64,000 nt of DNA from contig JAKSZU010000004.1 in assembly GCA_026018925.1 (NCBI GenBank), positions 112,496,989-112,560,988 of the forward strand, written 5' to 3'. Position numbers and translations under genes: made by a program. The first letter of the stretch is position 1. Every line of letters begins with the position of its first letter. This document shows, in pieces, positions 51,901 to 61,966 of this stretch. The notes under the pieces are model-generated. The model did not search any database, was not told the origin of the DNA, and saw only the letters and a program-made list of their open reading frames with translations. The DNA comes from Tupaia tana (Eukaryota > Chordata > Mammalia > Scandentia > Tupaiidae).

Positions 51901-52798
51901 GCAGATAAATCCAGAGAGCCCTGGACAAGAGCAGGATGCAGGTATGGGGCTCACTAAGGGGGCCTAACCCCACAGTTGGCTGTCCTAGACGACCACACCA
52001 TGCAGACACCATCACCCTGGGTGACATCTGCTTATCTCCATGTAGAAGCATGATACTCTAGCCTCAGTTCTGCTCACTCTGGGGATGGAGAGGGAATCCA
52101 CCTTCCCTCCAAGCCAGTTGAGTGATGCCTCCAGAAAGCTCCATTCTTGGGCTCTGGACTCAGCTCACACACACATGTGGGTGACCACACACACATGCCC
52201 AGCGGGCTCTGGACATGAAGGGTAGGCAAACAACACTGCAAAGGCCCGAAGAACACTACAGAGCTCAGCTGTCAGCACGTGTGGGTCCATAGCACAGACT
52301 ACCAGGACAACCTGATGTTCCCACACAGCACCCCGACCTCAGGAACAAGGTGCCCCACCTGCATCCTCACACATAGATGTCTGCAAGGGACCTGAGTGTC
52401 TAGGGCAACCTCACGAATGGATCAAGATCCCAGGCGGCCAGAACATCCCGTCTAGAGTACACAGTCAGCATGACAAAGTGTACCCAGCTCCATCACCAAT
52501 GCAGTCCACCTGCTCACTAGAGATACATCGCAGACCCCTGTGAGCTACCCTTTGTTTGCAGGGGACCCTGTAGGCTCCTGGTGTGCCATAGGAGCAGGGC
52601 TGGCTGGCAGGCCCTGGTAAAGGACACATCTAGTCAGGGTGGAAGAGCCATTTCTCCCAAACCATGTGCCTGGGGAGAACACTCTCAGGAAGAAATCCCG
52701 AATACACCACCGTCATCTTCCATTCAACAAAAAGTAGCACTACTTGCTCAAGCTCTATGGCCAGAGCAGCTCTTTTCCTCCTATCAAAAGCACCACAG
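48926..52798. other. Unique intronic or upstream DNA
   Basis: No exon or RNA gene is recognised. Short MIR/L2-like tails occur at about 49690-49710 and 51090-51130 (cagtaggtactaaacag type). Confidence 0.5.
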
Positions 52799-53089
52799 GG
52801 GAACCAGCAGTTAGCGTAATGGCTATGTCGCTGGACTCCCACGTAGTCGACCGCGGTTCGCGTCTCGGACCCGGTGGCTTACAACTCACGCCGGGCGCGT
52901 GTGCGTGCGTGCCCAAGATCCCGAGAGGAGAATGGAGGAGAAGGGATTGCGGCGTGACCATCCCCCCTGGGGGGTGATTTCTCGCTTTCTGTCTCTCTGT
53001 CTGTCTCTGTCTGTCCGGCGAGCGCACGCGCCCTATAGCGAAAAACCTCTCAAAAAAAAACCCAAAAAACAAAAAACAAAAAACAAAAA
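52799..53089 (+). repeat. Young tRNA-derived SINE (near-consensus)
   Basis: A box at 52811-52822 and B-box region at 52855-52865 (one change), full body with CpG-rich gcgcacgcgccctatagcg end, an AAAAAAC-type tail and flanking caccacag duplication. Confidence 0.95.
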
Positions 53090-54120
53090 CACCACAGCTG
53101 GGAGACTGCCAGAAATGAGGTGCTATCCGGGTAGGGAAAGGCAAAGAGCTGGTGGAGTGGGGAGAGGAGGAGCCGCTGCACCCGCTCACTGCCCTGGGAG
53201 CAGAGAGCCCCTGGGAGGGAAGGAGGAGACCTGGCCTTGGAGTTGGGGGACTCTGGACCGCTCCATGGAGCCCAAGGGTCGGGCAGGACTGCTGGGTGAA
53301 AGAGAGGCGGTCTGTCTTCTGCTCTCCTTTAGACAGTACCCATGCCCCTTCCTCAACAGCCCACAGCAATTTACAGCTGTGAAATGGCCCATGGCAGGGC
53401 ACAGACAAGGCAGATCTAGGCTCAGTTTCCCAGGGTGCCCTGGTCTTCTTCACAGATAAAGACCCCCCCACACCCCACCGCCTTATGGCCCCAGTCACCT
53501 GCTCTTGCCTGCAGCTCAAGCTCCGGCAAATAGAACAGAAGCATGCAGGGCAACAGGAAGCTGTTCCACTTGTGAGTCTGTCTCCTTCAGAGCAGACGAT
53601 AGGCAGCACGAGAACTCAGAGGTGGAGGCAGCCAAGGAGCGGGTCAGGCAAGACCCCAGAGAAGGCTCCCTAGGGTCCCTTGCCCTGCAGACCACAGGGC
53701 TTCCACAGCAGCTATGTTCAGTGCTGTCTGTGGCAGGGGGCCTGGGCCAACCCAGAGAGACCCGCTATGCCAACAAGATGCCATCAGGCAGTCCAGGGCA
53801 GGATCGAGTGGGATAAAGAGGCCTCTGTGAGCCTGCCCAGGGCTGCAGGCACCAGGCGCAGACAGCAGGCAGTTGACTTAGTTTGATGACTACACTCTCA
53901 TGGAATGAAATGCAAGACAAGGGAGAGGCTTTGAGTGCCAGGCCTGGAACAGGTTGCTAGCAGCAAGGCTGAACCAGGACTAGGACAAGTTGAGAGCCTC
54001 ACACAAGATCTCCCAGCTGGTGAGAGGAGCCTTGGGATTCAAACTCATGGCTACTTTCCTCTAAGGTATGGGCCTGCTACAGAGAAAAACAAAACAGCAA
54101 ATTTAAAATAAATAAAAGAG
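53090..54120. other. Intronic DNA with a MIR trace
   Basis: GC-rich at the left. A MIR-like core (agatctcccagctggtgagag...gggattcaaactca) lies at about 53990-54060. No exon recognised. Confidence 0.5.
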
Positions 54121-54430
54121 GCTCAGCAGGCTGGGGCCACATATAGCCTGGGTTCTATTCCTGACCCTCCTTAAAAAGCTGGGTTTGTGCTCACTTTGGC
54201 AGCAACATATACTAAAATTGGAACAAAATAGAGGAGATTAGCATGGCCCCTGTGCAAGGATGACACACAGATTCATGAAGCGTTCCATATTTTTGCAATT
54301 TAATATATAAAAATAATAATTTTTAAAAAACGGGAAGAAATAAAGCTAGGCTCAGCAGCATGCACCTGCAGTCTCAGCCATGAGAGTGCTGAGGCAGGGG
54401 CCTGCAACAGAGCAGGAGCCTGACTGAAAT
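54121..54430 (+). repeat. Composite tRNA-like / 7SL-like SINE, copy 2, split by a U6 pseudogene
   Basis: The left part (gctggggccacatatagcct, gggttctattcctgacc) matches copy 1. The right part from 54344 (gctaggctcagcagcatgcacctgcagtctcag, gctgaggcagggg) is 7SL-like. The U6 retrocopy lies exactly between them. Confidence 0.5.
54187..54294 (+). pseudogene. RNU6: U6 snRNA retropseudogene
   Basis: Full-length match to U6 from gtgctc to the terminal T run, with the conserved actaaaattggaac and agattagcatggcccctg blocks. Several substitutions and a small insertion are present. An A-rich tail and short flanking repeats (aaagctgggt / aaagctaggc) point to L1-mediated insertion. There is no upstream TATA/PSE, so it is not expected to be transcribed as U6. 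Confidence 0.95.
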
Positions 54431-54519
54431 AGGCCACATGCATGTCCATGCACACAGAAATGAATACAGAAGTGGTAGATAGATAATAATTGAAGGCAAA
54501 AAAACTGAACTTTAAAAAT

Positions 54520-54680
54520 AAATGTATTTATTTATTATTGGTATCATCATCATTGTTCAATTTGGCCAGAGACAGGGAGAGAGAGAGAGACAGAAAGCAA
54601 GCTGCTAGGTCTGGGAGTCAAACCATGGTCAGCCATGTGGGAGTCCAACATCTTAAACACCCTGCCACCTGCCAGACCCC
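54520..54680 (-). repeat. tRNA-derived SINE, truncated or deleted, reverse orientation
   Basis: AT-rich reversed tail, short reversed TC end, then reversed head 'ccatggtcagccatgtgggagtcc' to 'ccacctgccagacccc'. Confidence 0.8.
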
Positions 54681-57600
54681 TTGAACTTTCTATTTCTCCT
54701 TTAAGGAAATTGCTTTCCTTTCTTCTCTAAAGAAAATACAAATGCACATTTCAGAAAAAAATACTGCCTTTGAGCTTGGGTCTAGGGCCCCCAGATGGCT
54801 CTTGATGGAAGAAGGCCCAGCTGGGTACCAGCCACACGGTCCAGAAAGGAGCCCCACACGCATCATATGGGGTGGTGCATGAACAACTGGGGTGTGGGGG
54901 AATCCTAAACGAGGAAGCAGGCAGGCCAAGCTCTCACTGGCTGGGCTTCAGGCCACTTCTGCCCCTTCTCCTAGTGCCCCAAGACCTGCTACCCTCTCCA
55001 TTTTGTCGATAAGGAAACAGGCATGACAGACTATTCAAATAGGACTCTGGTACCCAGGATGCTTTTTCAGACCTAAAAAAGAGAGATCCCATACAAACAC
55101 TGTAAAGTCTAACTGGAGGGCTCTGAGCCTCCTTAAGAGTTCTAGAATGCAAACCCTAGAGGGAGGAGACAGAGAATTCTCTTTCTTTTTAGTAATAGCT
55201 GGTAGAGTGCTTGCAAGGAGCTTGAAGGAGCCAAAGTGATGAAAAATCTACACATCAGAATTCATGAGCAGTGCTCTTTTGTTTACTGTCTCAATGGATC
55301 TTCCTAACCCTGCAAAGACAAGCAGAACAGGTATCTTTGTACCCATATTACACATAAGAAAACTGATGATAAAAGATTCACATAAACCCTAAACCTTAAA
55401 CACACAGCACAGGGCAGTGGGCATGTATACAGAGGTAAAAACATGTAGACGAACCTCCAACTGAGATGGCAAAGAAGTTCTCCAGCACTAAATTCACTCT
55501 AAAGTATCAATTTTCTTATAAAAAACAAGTCTAGGGGCCAGCATGACATAATAGTTATCTCGCTGGACTCCTACATGGCCAACTGTGGTTCGAGTCCCGG
55601 ACCTGGTGGCTTGAAACTCATGACAGGCATGTATGCTGAGCAAAGACAAACCACACCGAATGCCATGTTCATGTGAGGAACTCTGGTCACATATACCACC
55701 ATGGGTAGATGTCTCAGATTCCACAAGGGTGACAGAAGCCATGCTGAGAAGATTCTGCAACATCCCACTCAGATAAAGTTTGAAACGGCCAAACCACCTA
55801 TGGGACTGGATACAGGAGAGCCGGAGGTTCCTCTGGCCAGGAGGCTGAGAACAGTCCCCAGGGACCTGAGTACTCCCAGCCTTCTGCTGGGTAACAAGAC
55901 ATGTCCTCCTATGAGAGACTTGCAGACAATGCTGAAATGTGCTCTCCTGTGTGAGCGTTGTGCTTCCTACATAACGTCTAAAAATGAAAAGTTTAGGACG
56001 TAATAAAAAAAAACGATGGCTATATATGACGGTTTATTTCTACCATGGGAGGTACTTACAGTGTGTCTGGTAAGTGTTTCTCAATTCCTTTTGATGCACT
56101 GTTTCATGATAACAAATCACCCTACGTTTTCAAAGATGGAAGAATGAAAGAAAGGCATTAATAGCTCGATGCTACCTGTGCCCATCATCTGTACCTGGAG
56201 GGAGGCTGCTTGACTGTCTCCTCCCACTCAGGCCAGGTGCCCCTGGGCCTCCTACCTCCAGCCACAATCCCCAGTGAAGCCACCCCCGCTGTGGGCTCCA
56301 CATCCAGAGGCCCAGCCCGGCCAAGGGGAGGCCATCATGTCGGGCCCACCTCCTTGAATAAGGAAAGTCACTATTCCCACTGATGGAACCACCTGAGAAC
56401 AGCCGCTTCTGTGATTACGGACAGCCAGGAGTACTGCCTTGAGCCTTGCCAGCATCACAGAGGTTGGAGACCATGCACTACAACTGCCGTGCTAATATAG
56501 CCAGGGCTGGCTTCACAACGGCAGTACTAATGTGGATCTCACCCCCCAGCAATGCGAACCTAAAGAGACCTCACGCAGAAAGGGAAGTTCAGTGTCAGCT
56601 GGGTGGGGATGGGTGGTTGGGGACAGGTTTTCTGCAAAGAGCCATTGGTGGAACCCCTGAAGTCCCGGCACAGAAGCCATCCAAGGCCATTTCTGCAACA
56701 CCCCTGTGGAAGGCTGGCCTCGTGGTGGCAGCGGGCTCTGGAGCCTTTGCTCTTGACCATCTCCAAGAGTAGCCAGGTGTATGTGGAGGAAATAAGCAGC
56801 AGTGCCTGTCTGGTGGCAGGGGATGAGTCCCTGCTCTGCAGCAAGGCCCAAGGCAGCCACAGAGCTCAATCTCCCAGTGAGTCCCAATGGGACTTAGAAA
56901 AGCCAGGTTTGCTCAGGGCAGAGGACAGGGGAGACCTTGCCTTTTTGTCTTAGCTTCTCCAAACCCAGCAGGTGCTGAGCACAGGCAGTGCCATCCCACC
57001 TGGGCCAGGGCCCAGCCATCCCCCAAGCAGAACTCAGGCTCTCAGCAGCCTTCTCATAGCCACCCTGTACCTGGTTCAGAAGCAAGTCAGCTCCCATTTC
57101 CAAGGGGAGGCATCATTCTCCTGCCTCCTACACCCTGGTCAACAGAGAAAACACAGAAGGATGAAACTGCTGTGAAGTTCACCCCTCAATCCACCAATGC
57201 TGCCAGTACCTCACACCAAGGAAAACACTGGACATGTAACACACTGACACCAGAGGAGACAAAAACAGCGACAACCTCTCTTCCTGTTGCAAAGGGCCTC
57301 TGGCCCACGTTGACCAAGAGGTGTCTAACCCAGAGCTGTATAGGTGAGACAAGGCAAGAACATAAAGAGGGGTCAAAGGAGAGCCAGGGCCACCCAGTCC
57401 CAACACAGTGGGGCCCTCCTGCATGCCTAACACCCAGACGACACTCCTTCCACAGCACAGCCCAGGGGGACACTCTGGTTGGCAAGCAGAGAAGACATGC
57501 AGGGGGGCCAGGCTGGAGGTCAGGTACTCTCCTGAGGCAAGAGTGACCACAGAACACCAGAAAGCTGGGGAGCAGGAGGAGCGAGGTCACACCAAAAGAG

Positions 57601-58876
57601 CTTCCTAGAATAACGAGGGAGGGAGGCTGCACTCCCACACCAGGGATAGGGGGCCAAGATTTCAAATTTAGAAGGCAGAAAAACACACGCCACTAAAACC
57701 CTCCCATTTCAAGACAAGTCAAGCCAAATTCTAAACACAGTGGCTATCAGAGCCTGCCTAGTCATCCCGCCTGGCACCCGGCCACCACTGACCACAGGAG
57801 GGCAGGGCCATCTGGAGACCTCCACACCTCCTCCCTCCTGATGCTTGCAGCTGGACCTCCAGACAAGGTCCAGGCCTGGTGCAGGGTAGGGTGGCTCTTG
57901 GCAGAGTGGGAATCACTTCTAAGATACATTCGATTTGGTCATGCCCTTTCTTCACACACAGCATGTCTGGTGAAAGAAGCAGAGGAAAACCCCCTCCCTT
58001 ACATACAGCAAGGCCCAGAGTAGCCACAGTGGAGCTATCCCTGTGAGTTCACAGGGCTTAGAAAAGCCAGGTGTACTCAGGGCAGGGGGCAGGGGAGGCC
58101 TTTCCTTTCTGTCCTCCTACCCCGAGCTTCTCCAAGCCCTGCAGGCGTGGAGCACAGGCAGTCAATGTCCAGGCTGCCTAAGCAAAGGGCGATGGTTGGC
58201 CCTGCAAAGCCACCCCACCCTTCCCCGACTGGTATAAAAACCTCAGCTGCAAAATTTAGCCGGGGCTCAGTCCCACAGGAGGGAGGAAGGCAGCAGCTTG
58301 TGCACTCATGGCTCCTGCAAAACAGAGCTGGTCAGAAGCTACCCACCACCCACCCCACTGAGAAGCCCTAGGCTGAAAGGTCGCTCCAGCCCCAGTCACT
58401 CCATGTTACATGCCTGATGAGGAAGGTGTTGCCACAGAGACTTTATATACAGATACTCCAGAAATCAATGGAATTTTGTTTCCAAAAAGGCGAAATAAAA
58501 TCCAGGTGTGAAACAACCTTTCACTTAGAAAATGCCAAAGAGAAATGAAGAGTGCAGTGGGAGGACAGTGGGAGGTCTTCAGGGAGGGGTTTAAGCCCCC
58601 AAGAGAGGCACAGGCAGCAGAGGGTGTTAGCAGAGGGCTAGCTACCCCCAGGGCGCCGTGCTATTCCCTCACAGCCCTGTACATCACATCCCCAGGAACG
58701 CCATCATCACAGGTCTGGGGAGAGCACAGGGCCACTCCTGCAGCGCTACTACCTGGACCTCTCATGAACATGTGGGCGGTGCTGGCAGGGCAGCTTCCTC
58801 TGTGTGTCCACACTAGGTCCATTGAAACCAAGATGGTACCTGGGCTACAACACTAAAACAGTACCAGCAGGTACCG
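54681..58876. other. Unique intronic or upstream DNA with a diverged internal duplication
   Basis: No exon recognised. A MIR-like stretch lies at about 55270-55390. Segments at about 56800-56995 and 57980-58165 are similar (gggacttagaaaagccaggt / gggcttagaaaagccaggt; gagcacaggcagt), suggesting an old local duplication or a shared repeat. Confidence 0.5.
55534..55640 (+). repeat. tRNA-derived SINE, head only
   Basis: 'ggggccagcatgacataata' through B box ggttcgagtcccgg and 'ggtggcttgaaactcatgac', then it stops. Confidence 0.85.
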
Positions 58877-59132
58877 AGGTACCAGCAGGAGGCAGAATGG
58901 TTACAACATTGGACTCTCATGTAGTCAACCACAGTTCAAGTCCTAGACCCGGAGGCTTAAAACTCATGCCGGGTGCGTGTGCATGCGTGCCCAAAATACC
59001 AAGGGGAGAATGGAGAAAAGGGACTGTGGTGCAGCCATCCCCCCTGGAGTGTGATTTCTCGCTTTCTGTCTCTCCAGTGCGTGCAACCTATAGCAAAAAA
59101 AATCTCTCTTTAAAAAAAAAAAAAAAAAAAGG
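58877..59132 (+). repeat. tRNA-derived SINE
   Basis: Head 'ggtaccagcaggaggcagaa', body, end 'gcaacctatagcaaaaaaaatc' and A tail. Confidence 0.88.
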
Positions 59133-59151
59133 TGTAAGTAAAAAATCACAG

Positions 59152-59387
59152 TCCAGAGCCAGCTGGCTGGATCCCACATGGCCAACTGTACAATTCAAGT
59201 TCTGGACCCAGCAGCTTAAGAGTCATGCCAGGCGCATGTGCACGCACCCCCAAAATCCTGAAGGGAGGGACAGGTAGAGAGGAAGGGACTACAGAGCTGC
59301 CATTCATGGTGGGGTGCTTTCTCACGTTCTCTCTTGCTTTCTTTATTCTTCCGTCCCAATGAGTACACATGCCCTCTAGCAAATATT
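59152..59387 (+). repeat. tRNA-derived SINE, old copy, 5' truncated
   Basis: Starts within the head (agccagctggctggatccc) and runs to 'gccctctagcaaatatt', where the next SINE inserted. Confidence 0.8.
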
Positions 59388-59562
59388 TTTTTAAATTATT
59401 TATTTCATTTTATTTATTCATTCATTTATTTTAATTTGAACACACACACACACACACCCTGTGGGGGGAGTGAGAAAATAAGCCACCAGGTCCGGGACCT
59501 GAACAGTGGTCAGCCATGTGGGAGTGTCCAGTGCCTTAACTACCATGCCATGTGCTGGTCCT
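59388..59562 (-). repeat. tRNA-derived SINE nested in the previous one
   Basis: Perfect 14-bp duplication ctctagcaaatatt (59374-59387, 59563-59576). Short body with a CA run at 59441-59458 and reversed head ending 'catgtgctggtcct'. Confidence 0.9.
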
Positions 59563-59576
59563 CTCTAGCAAATATT

Positions 59577-60855
59577 AAAAAATAAAATAAAATAAAACAA
59601 AACAAAACAAAACAAAAACCAGTGCCTAGCTCTCCTTGATTCCAGTTTTCAGCAGAAACCACACTGCTAGGTCAGAGTCCGGCATCATTCTTCTCCACTG
59701 TGGATACTTGAAAGGCCTGGGTCAAAGCTCTGTCCCTGGCTGTTTTGTAAAGGAAGGACAGAGCAGGTTGGGAGGCAGGTCACCCCTGAGAAGACTGAAG
59801 GGGCCCTGGTGCTCCCTACCACCTCCTCTCCAGGTGAAAGGGCACCAGCACACAAGCAGCCTTCATGAGTGGCACATTCCCCTCTAATTGGAAATGCGGG
59901 GCAGGCGTCACCGTGGGAGGACCTTGTGTCCCAAAGATGACAGGAAATGAGAGGCAATGTCAGAACAGGAGGAACCTCGGCTCATACTTTGGATTCCTCT
60001 AGGCAGGCCCAGCTACTGAGAGGATGTGGCACTCAGTCCAAAGTTATCTACTGTCCCCGTGAGACTGGCCTGCCTTGCATCCCGGGGTTTCATGTATGCC
60101 AGGTTACATGCAGCCTTGACTGACTGCTCAGTCAACCCTGGTCCAGACCCAGTCCTCAGCCAGAGGACTCCTTATCAAACCCACAACTGCACAGGTCACT
60201 CTATGCACCCCAGTCACTGGAGTCCCCATCTTTCTCTGACAGCTCACAAGCACTCAAGGATCTCTGAGGCCCCACCCTACCTGCCCTATCCCTGGGACAT
60301 GCCACCTTAGAGCCCCAGCCCCAGAAAGCCTAGGGCCTGCACCTGCCAGTCACTATCCAATGTCACTGAGACCTCCAGCCTCACCTCAACTAGCACTCTA
60401 TCCTGCCCTGTCCTGCTGAGTTTAGTGAGTTCTAGGGGAGCAGGATCTAGCGCTGGCAGCTACAATGCTGGGGTTTAGAAATGAACTGCTCATATACAAT
60501 AAGAATGTTTGCAAATCACTAAGAACAAGGTGGCCCAAGATATACAAAACAAAGCAATAGAGGGCAAGAAAAACCATCCACAAGAAGCAAAACCTACAAA
60601 TGGTCAACAGAAAAGATGGATTTCCCTAATTTAGAAGTAAAGATAAGACAATAGTTTTTTTAAAAGTCTTCCTCTAAAGCTAGTAAGTGCTAGCTATTCC
60701 TTGATCAAAGCTTGCCTTGCAGAGTGCTCTAGAATGCAGAATGTGAAGAGCCTTTTATCAGAAGATCTTTTAGGAATTTATCACAAATATCCAAATGCAG
60801 AATGATTTATGACTAATGAAGCTAAATGAATCACTGCTTATAAAAATAAAATGTT
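59577..60855. other. Unique DNA
   Basis: Begins with an AAAAT/AAAAC-rich tail. No exon or RNA gene recognised. Confidence 0.5.
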
Positions 60856-60856
60856 G

Positions 60857-61121
60857 GGGCCAGTCAGCGGCATGGTGGTGAAGACGGCTGGATCCCACAT
60901 GGTCAAACGCACGGTTGCAGTCCCAGACCAGCGGCTTGAAAAACACGCTGAGTACTGGGGCGTGTATGCCCAAAATCCCCAGAGAAGAATGAGAAAGGGA
61001 CTGCAGTGTGACCATCTCCCTAGGGAGGAGCTTTCTCACTTCTCCCTTTTTCCTTCTCAGTCTCCAGCAAGTGCATGCACGTTATAGCAACTTTAAAATT
61101 GAAATATAAAATACAAGATAT
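60857..61121 (+). repeat. tRNA-derived SINE, old copy
   Basis: Head 'ggggccagtcagcggcatgg' and end 'gcacgttatagcaac'. Flanked by the duplication aataaaatgttgg. Confidence 0.85.
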
Positions 61122-61454
61122 AATAAAATGTTGGAACCTGTCTAACTGGCCCCTGATTAGTAAGTCATGGTTTGTCCTCACCAAAGATGAAGAACAGCTG
61201 AAGAACAGTCCACACAGTGGCCACACAGGTCTGAGCACAGGCTGGTGCTGTGTGCCCTGAAAGCTCACGAGTGGGCCAGGAGCAGGGGGGTGCATATCCA
61301 TTTTACGTTCTTTACATTTTTGAGTTATTATACATCAACAATAGATACTCTGGGATGATAAGATCTGATATGGAATTTACTTTCTTTATATGTTGATGAA
61401 TAACTAAGATTTCCACATGAAAACCCATTATCACTATAATCAGAAAAAAATATT

Positions 61455-61534
61455 TTATTGGGTCATCAGAAAAGTCATGACACATTTTTGTGTAGAAAAA
61501 TAAATACATCATGACTTTTCTGACGATGCATTAA
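61455..61534. mobile_element. Palindromic MITE-like element (mariner-type candidate)
   Basis: Perfect 15-bp inverted repeat TCAGAAAAGTCATGA / TCATGACTTTTCTGA (61466-61480, 61509-61523) separated by 28 nt. The outer arms are imperfect and flanked by TA-rich sequence. The size and shape resemble short mariner-derived elements. Confidence 0.5.
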
Positions 61535-61710
61535 TTGTGGGGAAAGATATGAAGGGTGAAAAGGCCTACAAGGAAAATGCATACAGTAGGCATTTCCCCT
61601 AGTTTTCAAATTTTCAAAAACCTTGCTTTTATCATTGAAAAAAAATCATGACCTATATGCCAACAGATTTTTAAAAAATTATGTCTAGCAAAACATTTGA
61701 CAGTTTCTCT

Positions 61711-61966
61711 TTCCTTTCTTTCTTTCTTTCTTTCTTTTTTTTTGAGAGAGATTTTTATGTGTGTGCTAACCAGAGCGAGAGAGAGAGACAGAAAATGAGA
61801 AATTACCTCTCCCCACCCCCCCGAGGGACGGCCATGCTACAAACCCTTTTCCTCCTGGGATCATCACACCGTGTGTGATTTTCAAGTCAACAGGTCTGGG
61901 ACTCAAAACACAGTTTGCCATGTGGGAGTCCAGTGATGTACCCAGAATGCCACTTGCTAGCCCCAC
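61711..61966 (-). repeat. tRNA-derived SINE, reverse orientation
   Basis: A (TTTC)n tail at 61711-61735, reversed body, and reversed head 'gccacttgctagcccc'. Flanks catttgacagtttct/catttggcatttct. Confidence 0.85.

Noticed and set aside
54187-54294. Functional U6 gene
   Set aside because: Several substitutions, an A-rich tail and no upstream pol III promoter elements.
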